From Gossypium raimondii (lineage: Eukaryota > Streptophyta > Magnoliopsida > Malvales > Malvaceae), in NCBI RefSeq assembly GCF_025698545.1, contig NC_068569.1, forward strand, positions 29,140,001-29,204,000: a stretch of DNA of 64,000 nucleotides, in the 5' to 3' direction. The notes below the pieces were generated by a model. The model was not told where the DNA came from. It made no database searches and saw only the letters and a list, made by a program, of their open reading frames with translations. This document shows, in pieces, positions 1 to 12,984 of the stretch. Both the position numbers and the translations under genes were made by a program. The stretch's first letter is position 1; each line of letters opens with the position of its first letter.

Positions 1-8
1 CATATTAT

Positions 9-2185
9 TGTAACACCCTAAACCCGGCCTAGACGTCCAGACCAAGTTTAGAGAGTTACGTCATCTGCACTAAAATTCATACTATCATAACATAGTCGAA
101 CTAAACCATTCATTACGTAACATTCGGGACAATGATAATTTAAAACATATAATCTTCATAAATTCCATAACATCATAGAACATAAATCCCTAATAGTAAT
201 GCTTAAACGAAAATATAGAAGTTTGACCGAGCTCCTGCGACACCAACCCGATCAAGATTGGGGACCACCTAAAATCCAATCAATAAAAAGGGTGAGTTGT
301 GAACTCAGTACATAAAAGGAATCTAATTCAACAATAGTTTTTTTATAAAGAAATTCCAATTCAGAAATTCGATTTGATATAGAAACATATTCAGTCCAGA
401 TTCAGAGCAAAGGTGTTACATATATGTACATATATTCAATTTCAGTTCAAATATGGTTCAGATCAGATTCAGATGATATATTCCTATTTACGTCTGCTAC
501 ACACCATCTTCGACCATTCCAACACACCACTATGGGCATTTAGTGCCCATCCATCCCTGCACACCTTTAGAGTGTTCATTGACACTTTCACATAAATGTA
601 ACGTAGCTGTTAGATTATTATGCGACAAGCGCTAGAATCAGAGTAATACTCATTGTGGTGTAGCCATGATTTCGGAACAGACTCCTTCCCCCTTCACATT
701 ATCCCACCATATGCCAATACATAACACAATTATCCGTAACATATGTTTACTCATACCAATTTAGTATACAATTAAATAAGACAATTCAATAACAGAGTAG
801 GTATTACAGTGCACCTATAATTGTGTTGCTCACAGATCAGTCCCAGTGTATTAAACAGTTCTCATATAATCAAATTCAGTTATTCGTACATTGAGGAAAC
901 CAATATCATGGTTAAGTAACATTCTCAGACTCAAAAGACAGTTCTCGGGTCCAATAAGCTGCTACACGGCTGGGTCACACGCCCGTGTGCCTTGGTCGTG
1001 TGGTTTTTAAGCATAAACAGTGAGTTACACGGCCTGGACGCACGCCTGTGTGACTCACACGACCTGGATATATGCCCATGTCCTTGCCCATGTGGCTTTT
1101 ATACCACAAACAGTGAGTTACAAGGCCTAGACACATGCCCGTGTCCGTTGTCTGTGTGAACTCTGCACTAACATCACCACACACAGCTTAGACACACGCA
1201 CGTATGTTAGCTTTTGTGGCCCCAATTCAATGAACAGTGAGTTACACGCTCGTGTGGCTTACACGGCCTAGTCGCACGCCCGTGTGTCTGGTCATGTGGC
1301 GTCAACAACCACCATTTTCGGCAATTCGAAACTTGTAAAATTAAGATTTTCGTTATGCACCTGGTTTCGTTTTGACGGGGAAACAACACAGAGACTACCC
1401 GGAACCTAATTAATCATTCAACAACCAATTACACCATCAATTTCAATATTTAGCAAAATCAACCCACTGTTAAGATTATGTCGAAAGGTTCGACGCAATT
1501 CCAACTCAGTTTGCACACTCACCTCACACACGAAATAGGAGAAATCAGACTAACACGGTGGATTAACGTCTCTTGCAATATCTTTCCCTAAACAAAGTAA
1601 CCAATCGAGTGTTTAACAGAATGTCAAGTAAACGAGTAAAATCCTGTTTTGACAGAAAAGTACTAACACAACAGAAATTGCAAACGAAAGAAAAATCACA
1701 GCGGAACTTACTCAATATCGACCTTACAGGCAACAAGACTTCCCAATTCACATAAAATCAATTGCAGAAAAGAAGAAAAATAAAAGGAAGGGCAGGAAAA
1801 AAAAACAAAGAACTAAAATTTTTTGAAAAATAAAAAAGAACAATAACATTTTCTTAGAATGTTTTAAAATAACTGCTACCCCTTCCGACATCTGCAAAAA
1901 TGTATTTTTTTACTGCATACAATGAGGTTCGAACTCAAAACCAAACAAAATACAAACATATGCTTAACCAACAAACCAGTAAACTCATTCTTGACATTGA
2001 TTTACCCAGAATTGCACTTAACCACCTAACATACGGATAAGGGTTGTTTTAAAAATAACAAAACTTTTAGTAGCACAACTCAAACTCCAGACCTTAAACA
2101 CAGAAGCAAAGCACAGGACCACAGATACAAGAATCTAATTACTACAAATTCTCATAATTAAACTCTTAAATTTTGGGGTGTTACA
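9..2185 (-). mobile_element. Solo LTR of a Ty3/gypsy-type retrotransposon
   Basis: The block starts TGTAACACCC and ends GGGTGTTACA, an almost perfect 10-bp terminal inverted repeat of TG...CA type. It is flanked by a 5-bp direct repeat ATTAT (4-8 and 2186-2190), the expected target-site duplication of an LTR element. No gag, pol or primer-binding site lies inside, so it is a solo LTR left by recombination. Minus orientation is inferred, because gypsy LTRs usually end in a GGGTTTAGGGTGTTACA-like sequence and this one reads that way on the minus strand. It contains a GC-rich cluster of CACACGCCCGTGTG-like repeats at about 960-1290. Confidence 0.85.
960..1290. repeat. Cluster of CACACG-CCCGTGTG palindromic repeats inside the LTR
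   Basis: The motif pair 'cacacgcccgtgtg' and 'gtgtgactcacacggcctgga' recurs with variation, separated by copies of 'acagtgagttaca'. The half-sites are self-complementary and could fold as hairpins. Similar arrays are common in cotton gypsy LTRs, from general memory. The short ORFs here are by-products of the repeat. Confidence 0.6.
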
Positions 2186-2190
2186 ATTAT

Positions 2191-3480
2191 ACTGAGGATT
2201 TGGCCCATATAAATTACTTTATTTTTTTAGAATATGTGAATTTGATTTAATTTTTTTATTTGTAATTATATTTATATATATTAGTTGGTTGGTTGATTTA
2301 TTTCTACTTTAATTATTAACCAATAAGGATTTATGGAAACGTTGATTGAATCATTTAAAATTTAATTGTATTAATATGATAAGCCACATGATAGTTAACT
2401 TATACTTTATTGCATATGTAGATTTTTAAAAAAAATTTATGAACTTCTTTTGAAGCTAGTTCAATGTTTAATATATATATTAAAATTTTTGTGAAGTATA
2501 AGGGACTGTTACTTAGGTTATCACATTAATATTGTTAAAATTTTAATAAGATAATCATATTTTCGTGTAAAAAATACTACTTAATTAATTTTTAAAATGG
2601 AAGGATCTAAAAGAATATGAGTTAAATTAACAAAAAAAACACACACACACAGTATAAGTTAAAATTATCATTATACTTGATTAATAGTGAAAGACTCAAA
2701 AGTAGATTATTCATTTGTTTACATTTAAGACTATTTATATAATTTTATTAAAAAAATAATAAGAAAAGAAAGTTTAAATTGACCTAACTTCAAATTTGAT
2801 ATTTAAAATTGGAGTTAAATGAGAGAAAAGGAAATAAGAAATGAGAAGAATGTGTCGTGTAGTGTTTGCTTTAACGGTGGACATCATTACACGAAATCTC
2901 CACCTTTCCTTTTCCGCTTATCCTACAATCCAAAGCAACACAGCACAAATCTTTTTCTGTTTTCTTTATACAAAAGCAACGCAACCTTCCTTCTCACACT
3001 TTCAGGTTTGTGTGATTAATGCTGTCCAATTATCAAATTCAGATATTATAATTTGGAAGTTCTTTTAAAAAACTTTTCATCCATAAATATTTTATTTTTT
3101 TTGCATTTATTTTTATTTTTTTAAAATTGACGTAGTTGACGGATTAACTCGGTGGTAACTTATGACGTATCATATGAATATATGAGAACCTATTATTTTG
3201 ATGGTATAAATGAATAAAATTTTAAATAGAATAACTAGTTTAATGCTTAACAAAATACAAGTATTTCGAGAGATATAAGTAAATACTTGATACAAATGTT
3301 TGAAGAGGTATAAAGTAGTTTCATCACGAGTATTAATACTTGTAAACATTCCAGAGGTATAAATATGTGAGATAGATATAAAAGAAAATGAAATATCAAA
3401 TATCACCCCCAAAAGAAAAAGAAGGAAAACTACCATTCCTCGTTAAGTTCAAAGTGAGACTGTCAGTTACCCCATTCTTT
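2191..3480. other. AT-rich upstream region of the carboxypeptidase gene
   Basis: No gene is recognised. The stretch is AT-rich with a short (CA)n tract near 2640-2651. It is the unoccupied DNA between the solo LTR and the SCPL promoter. Confidence 0.5.
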
Positions 3481-3483
3481 TCT

Positions 3484-3490
3484 TATATAT
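3484..3490 (+). promoter_or_regulatory. Candidate TATA box of the SCPL gene
   Basis: TATATAT lies 69-75 bp upstream of the chosen ATG. It is followed by a CT-rich tract typical of plant transcription-start and 5'-UTR regions. The spacing is plausible for a short 5' UTR, but no start site has been measured. Confidence 0.45.
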
Positions 3491-3558
3491 TCCCATTTCC
3501 CTTCCTTCTTTCTCCTCACTTCTCTCTCTACAAGAAAAGAAGAGGAAAACCCAGAAAA

Positions 3559-6500
3559 ATGGCGAAACCCCAACTTTTATTTCTATTTTCCTTTTCCCTT
3601 CTCTGTCTCATTTCTTTTTCCGCCGCCGCTTCCTCCATCACAGCCGACTTACGTCTCACCGATTCCAGTTTCCCGTCGGTTCATGCAAAGAAGCTGATTA
3701 GGGAGTTGAATTTGTTTCCTAAAGGGGAAGTCAATGTCGTTGACGAACACCGGGTTTCGTTGCCGGAGGGTCCCAAACTGGTGGAGAAGCGGTTCAAGTT
3801 CCCAACTTTGGAAGTGCCCGGTGGAGTTTCCTTTGAGGATTTGGGTCACCATGCTGGGTATTACAAGCTTCCTAATTCTCATGATGCCAGGTAAAAGAAG
3901 AAGAAGAAATACCATTTCTTTCATTTGGGTCATTTTCTCAGTGTCTTTCTGTTTCATTGGGTGGGGAGTTCGGAGGCCGTTGAGTTCTAGTTATTTTGGT
4001 ATCTTAATTAGTGAACTCAATGAAGTGCACGATCACAATGTTTTCCAGATTTCAGCTCCCTTCTGATGTTGCTAATTAAACTTTAAAACTGCACTGGCAT
4101 TCTTTATTTAATGTTCTATTATCAATTTATACTTTATCCAGTCAATGACTTTTTTATTATTGTGTTTCCAGTTAAAGAGGAAAATACTAGGTAGGATTTG
4201 GGAACTTTGATTTCAAAATATGGATCTGGATTTTTGAAAATAATGTGTCTGATAAAACACATAAACATAATATCCATGATTATTTCTCAAATTCATGGAA
4301 TTTTTAGATGCTTATTTAGTGACTAGTTTGAAATTCTTTTAGATATTTGGCGATTTGAAGTTCAAGTTTTTATACTTTTCAAATATAATCATATTGAATC
4401 TCAACTATTTTATTTATGCTGATCTTTCTCATAAATGTAAATAGCAAATGACATCCAAATCCAAATCTTCAATTTCATCTTCCTAATCATAGCATTAATT
4501 AACTACCTTTGTAGTGGGTTAACATCTTGTTTTTGACAGAATGTTCTACTTCTTCTTCGAATCACGCAATAGCAAAAAGGACCCTGTTGTAATCTGGTTG
4601 ACTGGAGGGCCAGGTTGTAGCAGTGAATTGGCTTTGTTTTATGAAAATGGCCCTTTCACCATTGCTGATAACATGTCTCTTGTTTGGAATGAATATGGTT
4701 GGGACAAGGTACTTTTCTTCTTGATATTTTTCTCTCTCTAGCATTTGGTATTTGCGCAATTAATGATTAATTTCTAATCTTTCTGATATTAATGTAATAT
4801 TAAAAAGCTTTAACTTCGAGATACTAATGAGTGATGAACCTTTTCTTTCCCTTATTTCTCCTATTTTCCATTTTGTATTGCAGGCTTCTAACCTTCTGTA
4901 TGTGGACCAACCTATTGGTACTGGCTTTAGTTACAGTTCAGACCAAAGGGACATTCGTCATAATGAAGATGAAGTTAGCAATGACCTATATGATTTCTTG
5001 CAGGTGTCTGTTTATCTTGGAATATGATTTTAGCTTAAGTGTTAGCTATCTACTGAATTATTTATAGTCAATAGTGTGAAAATTTGTTGTTTTGACTGGG
5101 CTTTTTCTTTCTTTTATTATGTTAGGCATTCTTTGCAGAGCACCCTGAGTTTGCAAAGAATGACTTTTTTATAACTGGAGAATCATATGCTGGGCATTAC
5201 ATTCCAGCTTTTGCTGCTCGAGTCCACCGAGGAAACAAAGCCAAGGAGGGAATTCATATAAATCTTAAGGCATGTTACTAATTATATGATCTTTTACATG
5301 TTACTTTCTAATTTCTTGAATCTACAACTTGTGTGGAATTATTTCTTTTTGCTTACTTAAACTACAATGTGGTTAACAGGGATTTGCTATTGGTAATGGC
5401 CTGACTGACCCTGCAATCCAGTATAAAGCTTACACAGATTATGCTTTGGACATGGGGGTAATTAAGAAGTCTGACCATGATCGTATCAACAAGCTGGTCC
5501 CAATTTGTGAAATGGCAATAAAGCTTTGCGGTAATTTTGCATCTGAAAGGGCTTTATCTTGCCTAGAACATTCTCTAATGTTAGCCCTGTTGTTTCAAAC
5601 TTATAGCTTGGATATAGCGGTTGATAGTTTGTTAACGTTTTTTCAACCTTTTATTCTAACTTATGAATATATATCTCAGCTTAAACCATTGCTGCTTATC
5701 TCCTGAACACTTTTTCCTTTTCGGAAATGAAAAAATTTTCAGGCACTGATGGTACAATCTCTTGCATGGCTTCATATTTTGTCTGCAATAACATATTCAA
5801 TGGCATCATGGCACTTGCTGGCGATACAAATGTAAGAGACATGAATTTCCTTTTTTAAAATTTGATTTGGTGTCTTGATTGGGGAGGAGGCAGGGAACCA
5901 TGGCTTGTCATCTTTTTTACAATATTATTATTTTATTCAGTTATTTGCTTTGCTCAGGTGACACATAAAAATTACCTTTTAACAGTTAGAAACACATTGA
6001 TATTATGAAATATCTGCATATATGGTTTGTGCTCATTCTTGTCTTGGTTATAATTCTTGTAAAGTAGATCATGCTTCATTTCCTAGCAGTATTGAACTAT
6101 CCTTTGTATAAAATGTCTAGAGAAATGTTTTTCTGTAAACAATAGAATTTGCCTGATGGGAAAAGAAAAAAAGAAAAACAAGAGAACAGTTTTATTAGTG
6201 ATAGAGTAGGGCCTGATATTGATCTTTATGTCATTGATGTTATGCTTTTCTCTAAATTTCCATGCAAAGGATTCCTCAGCAATTCTTCCCATTGTTAAAC
6301 ATACCTATTATGAGTTGCTGATGTGATTCTTTGAATGAAATTTGAGATGCACTAATCTTTTCCATCTGCAGTACTATGACGTTAGAAAGAAATGTGAAGG
6401 GAGCCTTTGCTATGACTTCTCAAACATGGAGTCATTTCTGAACAAGAAATCTGTTAGGGATGCCCTTGGTGTTGGGAATATAGATTTCGTGTCCTGCAGC

Positions 6501-7276
6501 CCTACTGTGTATCAGGCCATGCTGGTTGACTGGATGAGGAATCTCGAAGTTGGCATTCCTGTTCTCCTCGAGGACGGAATCAAGCTTCTCGTGTATGCTG
6601 GGGAATATGATCTCATCTGCAACTGGCTTGGTAAGTATTTTCTGTTTCATGTTCTAGGGTTAAGAGCATATCTACGTTATTTGGATTCAGGTCGAAATGT
6701 TAGACATGAGTGTCTCATATGACTATTTTTTCCACAAGTTTTTTCGTGTATTTGGAAGGTCTTTGAAAGGTCATATCCTCATACCCGTACCTTATTTGTA
6801 TGGATTGGATATGAGTGTCAAACATAATTATTTCAAGAAAAACGAAGAGTTAGAGCAACACAGGAGCATATTATTGAGCAAATTACTTGGTGATTTATAG
6901 TTGGTCATATTAATGTACTTTAACAGGCAATTCAAGATGGGTTCATGCAATGGAATGGTCTGGTCAGAAGGAGTTTGTAGCATCTCCTGAGGTTCCTTTC
7001 ATAGTAGATGGTGCAGAAGCCGGAGTCTTGAAAACTCATGGAGCTCTTGGTTTCCTTAAGGTCATCTCTCTACCAACCTGTCTATTTAATCTATAGTTAT
7101 ATCGATCAACTTTGCAGTGGTGCTGATATAACTACATGATATTCAAACAGGTTCATGATGCGGGTCATATGGTTCCTATGGACCAGCCCAAGGCAGCATT
7201 GGAGATGCTGAAAAGGTGGACCAAGGGTACACTATCCGACGCCAGTGATTCAGAGAAGCTGGTTGCCGAGATGTGA
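3559..7276 (+). CDS. SCPL49: Serine carboxypeptidase-like protein, SCPL48/49 (carboxypeptidase Y) group
   Basis: S10-family serine carboxypeptidase, which trims C-terminal residues in the vacuole or secretory pathway. The exons are 3559-3890, 4540-4708, 4884-5003, 5126-5269, 5380-5530, 5743-5831, 6372-6630, 6927-7060 and 7151-7276. They join in frame to 507 codons, the usual family length. The N-terminus has a hydrophobic signal peptide (about residues 1-27). The conserved [10 protein letters not shown] substrate-binding motif is in exon 2. The catalytic triad is visible: Ser227 in GESYAGHY, Asp415 in [11 protein letters not shown] and His472 in [11 protein letters not shown]. All introns are GT-AG except the fourth, which starts GC. 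The start ATG follows a CT-rich leader and is the first in frame before the signal peptide. SCPL48 and SCPL49 are close paralogues, so the exact orthologue is uncertain. Confidence 0.95.
5270..5379 (+). other. GC-AG intron in the SCPL gene
   Basis: The exon ends AAG and the intron begins GCATGT and ends TTAACAG. Joining AAG to GGA keeps the reading frame and gives the family sequence NLKGFAIGNG. Using GC as donor is the only way to keep the conserved residues; no GT at the boundary works as well. Confidence 0.85.
6680..6880 (+). repeat. Short dispersed repeat in SCPL intron 7
   Basis: This intron segment shares several blocks with 21185-21350 and, more weakly, with 37060-37190. The blocks are a 'gtgtatttggaaggtc' core and a terminal 'aagaaaaacgaagagtt' block. 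It resembles a short interspersed or MITE-like family often seen in plant introns and UTRs. Exact ends were not defined. Confidence 0.4.
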
Positions 7277-8430
7277 GTTCCATTGCTTCAGTGCTAGAAT
7301 CAAATCTTGTTGGCCTTTATAATGGGAATAAGCATAGTGTAAAATATCTGGACTTTCTGCGTAGTTTCTTTGAGTACCTGTAAATATTTCCATGGGGATG
7401 CAATAGAATCCTTGTCTTCATGTTCATCATGTTGTTGTTTTTACCTTGAAAAGAACATTACCTACTGATAAAAATCAAAGAACTTTTGTTGATAATAAAT
7501 TTGGATACAAATTCGGATTTGGATATGAATTAGGATATCTAAAATTACTTTATTTTTTAAAATTTTTATATTTAAGATATTTAACAAATTCGGATATCCA
7601 ATAAATAATACATTTAATTTGGGTTCACTAATATTTAAATTTAAATTTAAATTTAATGTGGATAATAAATAGTTTCAGATTTTAAATAAGTTGTTACTAT
7701 CTGCCCCTGCTGGTAATATGAACCACTGAAGGCTCTGATGTGTAAACCTTGACACAGCTCCTACTGGTCACGGTGGAACAATGGCAAAGAAATTGGCAGA
7801 ACATGCAACAACAAACTTTGTAGCATATAGTTGGCCCTGTTCACTGCTTATGACATTGTACCAAATTTTTTTTTTAAAAATTATAATATTTATCTATACT
7901 TATTATAAAGCTTTTGATTGAGCTAATGTCATGAATTAATCGAGCTCAATTAAAGAAAACGGAAATATTTTATTTTATAAAATAAATTGTATTATTTTGA
8001 CAATATTTTTATTATTTAATATATTTTATATAAAAGAATATACAAATAATATTTTTTTATAAAACACAAGTGATAAAAGATAAACACAATTATAGTTTAC
8101 TAGGGTGAACGAATAGCTCCATCATCTGTTGATAGGGCAAATCTTCGAATGAAAATTTTAAACTATTTTCAACATATAAATTTTAAAAATAAATGGATAT
8201 TTTTTCAAAGATAATACTAAAAGAATAGTTATTTACTTGAACAAAACAGGTTTTTACTAGGTTTTTTTTACGAAAATAATATAAGATGAAAATTGAACCC
8301 CAAATCGACATGATAACCATCTGGGGTGCAGTTAATAATTTTGGATTTAATGGGATCTTGAATCACAATTTTTGTTATGGAAAAGTTCCCCAAACTAACA
8401 TGACAACTGTTGACTTGGTAATTCGACATA
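7277..8430. other. 3' flank of SCPL and AT-rich spacer
   Basis: It contains a possible poly(A) signal AATAAA at 7494-7499, about 220 bp after the stop codon, then AT-rich sequence. The open frame at 8286-8552 has no recognisable domain and runs into the solo LTR. Confidence 0.4.
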
Positions 8431-8749
8431 CTATATGCCGAAACCATATTTTTGAAAAAATAAAAGTTTTTGGGTTGTCGACTTTTTTAAAAAAAAAATT
8501 AAAATTGGGAGTCACCACCAATCTTTTATTAAGGTGTGATTGGGTCACCTAAAACGACTTTGGTCTACGAATTTTAGAAAAACGGGTTCGGAAGTCGGTT
8601 ACGTATAAGGAAGGATTAGCACCCTCATTACGCCCAAAAATTGGTACCTAGTTAATTAATTAATGTCTTAAGGTCGAAAATTTTAAAAATATAATCTTTA
8701 AAAACTTAAAACGTTGCATATTAAGACCCTTTTCAATTCAGAGAAGCAA

Positions 8750-9195
8750 AAATGCCACACCCAATACGTTAGGGCACAACATTCTAATTTCCCCTAAAAT
8801 GAATTAGGTCAGAATATTTATACAATAAAACTTTAAAAGAACATCCACTCATCCAAGATTTAAGAAATCACACCTAATACGTTAGGGCACGATCCCTTTA
8901 GAATCCCAAACTCGGAATATTTCCTTTACTTTAAAAGAACATCCACTTATCCAAGATTTAAGAAATCACACCCAATACGTTAGGGCACAATTCCTTTAGA
9001 ATCTCAAACTCAGAATATTTCCTTCATGATTTTTAAAAAAAAATCTTCATTTCGAGAAATCAATGCGTCAATACGTTAGGACACAACGTGTTGAATTCCC
9101 AATAATGAGTTTTTATTTTTTTGATTGAAGAGAAATGCTCGATTGTCGGATTTAACGAAGAAAATCGGAACCCAATACGTTAGGGCTCAATTCCC
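8750..9195. repeat. Five diverged ~100-bp tandem repeats within the LTR
   Basis: The core CAATACGTTAGGGCAC or close variants occurs near 8764, 8876, 8972, 9071 and 9173, about 97-110 bp apart, with related flanks such as 'ccttt(a)gaatctcaaac'. The copies differ by substitutions and small indels, so the array is old. Confidence 0.6.
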
Positions 9196-10489
9196 TTGAA
9201 AATCCTAAAAACGAACATTATCTCAATTTTAAAAAATTTCTATCTTTAAATTTGAGTAAAAAAATGATGTAACGTGATTTTATACATACAAATGCTATAA
9301 TAATAATAATAACAATAATAAATACATCATCGACATAAAAATAATATAAGCAAATGAATAAACGAAATAATAAAAAGGTAATCCATGACATGCAAAATAT
9401 TAAATGTAAACACAATTATACAATGGATGGGATAGCAAACAAATAAATAAGGATCAAAAGACGATAATATACACATGAAAATTATGAAGATTAAAATATA
9501 CATATAATTTACAAATAAAATTTTGGGTTATAGAATTTATATATAAATACAATACATAATATACTTATGCAAATAAAGAAAAATATAATTATACGTACAT
9601 ATATAAAATAATAAAAATAGGTATATTTTAAAAAGAAAAGTGAGTATTTAATCATTAAAAACGTAAATATATACATATAAATATGAAAATATTCATTAAA
9701 AATATAGGAAAATATTCGTTTTAAAAAATATATACATGTACATATAAAAGGAATATACATGGATAAAAAAATTAAATAATGAGTACATTATCAAAATTAA
9801 TTTTTTAAAATAAATATACATATATATACATATATAAATGTGAGAAAATATAAGTTAAAAATATGTGCATAAAATATACATGTATAGATTTAAAAAAAAT
9901 AAAAATAAAAAAATGATTACGTTATTAATTAATAAAATAAATGAAAAGAACAAAAAAAAAGAAAAGAAAAACTAAATTGAATTGCAATAAAAAAATTGGG
10001 AAAATCCGCAAATAAATAAAAGTAAAAGGATTAATTTGAACGCGCGAATTACATGAGGGGCTGGAAGGGAAATTTTCCCTTCTCCTCTAAAACGACGCCG
10101 TTCAACTTAGACCCAATTGAAATAAAAATAAATAAAAGGGTAAATTAAGAAAAATAAAAAAACTTAATTACAAAAACATTAAAAGGCGGAGGGGCTAAAT
10201 AAAATAAATAAAATTCGCAGTGGTATCACCTTCTCCCCTTTTTTAAAATCATAAATAAGTAAAAAAAATAATCGAAAAAAAAATAGTAAGCCACCTTTAA
10301 AAAAACTGCCAATCGTTCTTTTTTTTATTATTTCTCCTCCCTCCCTTTTCTCCTCCTTTTCTTTTTTTTTCAATGAAGGGAGATGCCTCTATTTATAGTT
10401 GAGCCTCCCCAAATCCAACGGTACAGATCAATTACATCAACGGATGAGATGAAAGGGTATCTACAAATTAAATCTCTAAGATTACAAAA

Positions 10490-10610
10490 TCATATATTCT
10501 AAGATTGCATATCATATCTAAGATTATATATTATATCTGAGATTGCATATCATATCTAAGATTGCATATCATATCTAGGATTGCATATCATATCTAAGAT
10601 TGCATATCCT
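10490..10610. repeat. 20-bp tandem repeat, about six copies
   Basis: The unit 'gattgcatatcatatctaa' repeats head to tail with few changes near the right end of the solo LTR. It is AT-rich and noncoding. Confidence 0.75.
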
Positions 10611-10664
10611 CAAAAATTATGTTTCCATATGTGAGCCCAGGCTAAAATTGGGTATTACACTATA

Positions 10665-11590
10665 GATACCCCATATCCCGCGCATCTCAACCCCACACCA
10701 AATCATTTTCTAAACCCCTCACTCTCCCCCTTCCCCCAAATTGATAGCCACCCTTAAAATATCCAAAAATGTCAAAACCATTTTCACTCCAAAAATAATA
10801 AAAATCCTAAACTTAAATTACCTTTAGAAACCCTAAAATCATCTTAAAAAATACATAACTTTTTTTACAAGCCAAAAAGAGATTAGATTTTGTTCAAAAA
10901 TATGGTTTTTTAGTTGTAATTTATTTTACATATAACTTTTTTTTAATTATGTTTTGCATTTTATTTCCAAGTTTAGAATCTTGAAGTGATAAGGTAAGTG
11001 TCTATACAATTTATCTCAATTTAATTTAGAAATTACTTTTATTAAATGATATGTTAAATTTTATTTTAAAATATGATCAGTGGTATGTTATTTATAATGG
11101 GATTATTATAGGTATATAGTAAGTAGTAAATAATGTAGGAATTATGTTATTATATGTTTAAATGAAATAAATATTGTTAATCATTGGTAAATATTGAAAT
11201 AAATTTATTGGTATATAATTTTTCATATTTAATTTTTAAAGTTATAGAAAATTTGGTTTAGGGTTTAGGTTTATTATGTTAAATAAACAATTGTTTTATA
11301 GAAAATGTGTATTTTAAGTAATTATTGATTTGTAAATATTTAAGTAATTATTGTGTGTAGTATGTTATGAAATTCAATATTATGAAATATATGTTTAGGG
11401 TTTAGGATAAGGAAAATGTATTTCTAAAATGTTGGGTTTGTGCGGAACAAGCTTTGGGTATGATATTGCTTAGATTGGATCACATGTTTGATGAATTGTA
11501 GAATGCGGTAAATTTAAATTTATAGTTATAAGATTCTAAAAATATATTTAAATTTTTTATTGGACTGATTGACTAAATAAATTGACAGGA
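10665..11590. other. AT-rich region upstream of the plant-mobile-domain pseudogene
   Basis: A CT-rich, leader-like stretch near 10670-10760 is followed by intron-like AT-rich DNA. This could be the old promoter and first intron of the PMD gene, but no splice pair is convincing. Confidence 0.3.
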
Positions 11591-11599
11591 TGGTGATCG

Positions 11600-12650
11600 C
11601 ATCCCCTGTAACCGAAGCCAGACTCAGATTGATTTAAAGCAGGTAGATGATAGAATCCATGAATATATGAACCTTTTCAAATTCGGGTATGTAATGAACC
11701 TAAAGCCATGCACAATTTCCCCAGAGTTGATTTTTGCATTGATCGAATGGTGGTGATCGAAGAAGCATATTTTTCACTTACCGTTAGGGGAGTGTACTAT
11801 CACTCTTAAGACGTCACTTTTATTCTTGGGTTACCTATTAATGGGTTGATTGTAGTAAAGGGTATTGGACGACCCTTAATTGATGCTTGCAATAATTACC
11901 TTGGAACAGTTCCTTCGGATGATAAGAGTGTCGAGTAGTTCATCCTACATACATGGTTGAAGCAGTTCCCTAAAGTGTTGCCGAAGGTTGTGACAAATAT
12001 AGATGTGTAGTATGCTACCCAAGCATTAATACTAAGTTTCATTGAAACCACATTGATGCTAGATAAATCTGACAATTGAGTTTTCTACCATTACCTGCTT
12101 TTACTACATGACTTATATGTTGTGGGAGGATATAACTAGGGATCTGTTATTCTGGCATAGTTATATCGGGAGATGTGCTTAGCAACGAGATCCTGTTATG
12201 CAGGAGTGAGTGGTTGTATTATATTACTGTGGACTTGGGCATTTAGTAGAATGTCTTTCTTAATACCATTGATTCATACAATCATAGTAGACACAGCATC
12301 AAAGTCAACATTTGGGGCCTAGTAGTTACCACCCAGAGGCTTGTCCACATCAGCAGTTCGATTCAAGTGGGATCTTAATTATGTTCCTCAAACAGAAGAG
12401 CAGGTGCAGGTTGAGCATACTTTGGGATCTTAATTCTGCTCCTCAGACAGATGCACCTTTGGGATCTAGTACCGGATCTTTCGATAAAGTTCTTAGTTTT
12501 AATTACCTAGCCGATTTTTTCGATTACAGGTCCAAATCAGGGTAGCAAGATCTATTTGTTATACCACCACCGACCACTCAAGAAGAGGAGGATAACGGGG
12601 ATGAGAATATTCATGTTAATTGTTACGACCCTCCTTCCCCTAGTTGAAGA
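11600..12650 (+). pseudogene. Plant mobile domain (PMD/MAIL1-like) pseudogene
   Basis: Translation across frames gives characteristic PMD segments in order: ISPELIFALIEWW, then FHLPLGECTITL, then FLGLPINGL, and downstream a YREMC segment matching the conserved W-Y-R-E-M-C block. Several stop codons and frame changes separate them, so no continuous protein is possible. PMD proteins include transposon-borne forms found with Mutator-like elements and the cellular MAIN/MAIL1 and PP7-long proteins. Here the gene faces a broken MULE transposase on the opposite strand at 12985-15360, which fits a transposon origin. An acidic tail rich in E and D is visible near 12580-12610. Ends are approximate. Confidence 0.65.
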
Positions 12651-12984
12651 AGGCCTCCATAGTGATTTACACCTCACACGACGTTGTTCAATCATATCTT
12701 TAGGAATTTGTAGATGTTTAGGGTTTTGGAAATGTGTATTTTTAAAACTTATTACATAGGGTTGATACATTGTTGAATTATTATTTTGGCTAACTTTAAT
12801 ATTTAACATTTTGTTTTTTTCATATGTATGTGTAGGTAAAATTTTGGCAAAATGTGTTAAACAATTTATACAGGTATAAGATAACTTCAGTATTTAATAT
12901 CAATAATAAGTTTATACAGGTAAATAGTTCAAACATTTCAAAAGGCCTTTTAAGATAGAATATGGTTAATATACAGAACATAGA

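Larger units (their letters stand above)
8436..10659 (-). mobile_element. Solo LTR, second family
   Basis: The block starts TGCCGAAACC and ends GGGTATTACA. It is flanked by CTATA at 8431-8435 and 10660-10664, a perfect 5-bp duplication. Read on the minus strand it starts TGTAATACCCAATTTT, a common gypsy LTR start. No coding domain is inside. It carries two internal tandem arrays. The left edge rests on the duplication and the TG dinucleotide only. A TGGTGGTGACTCCC stretch near 8520 (minus) resembles a primer-binding site, so some internal sequence might be included. Confidence 0.6.

Noticed and set aside
1920-1985. tRNA-like 'ggttcgaactc' T-arm sequence
   Set aside because: There is no matching acceptor stem, D-arm or anticodon arm around it, and it lies inside a solo LTR.
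3649-3957. 102-codon open frame on the minus strand opposite SCPL exon 1
   Set aside because: It overlaps a well-supported exon in antisense and has no conserved motif; low stop density there comes from the coding strand.
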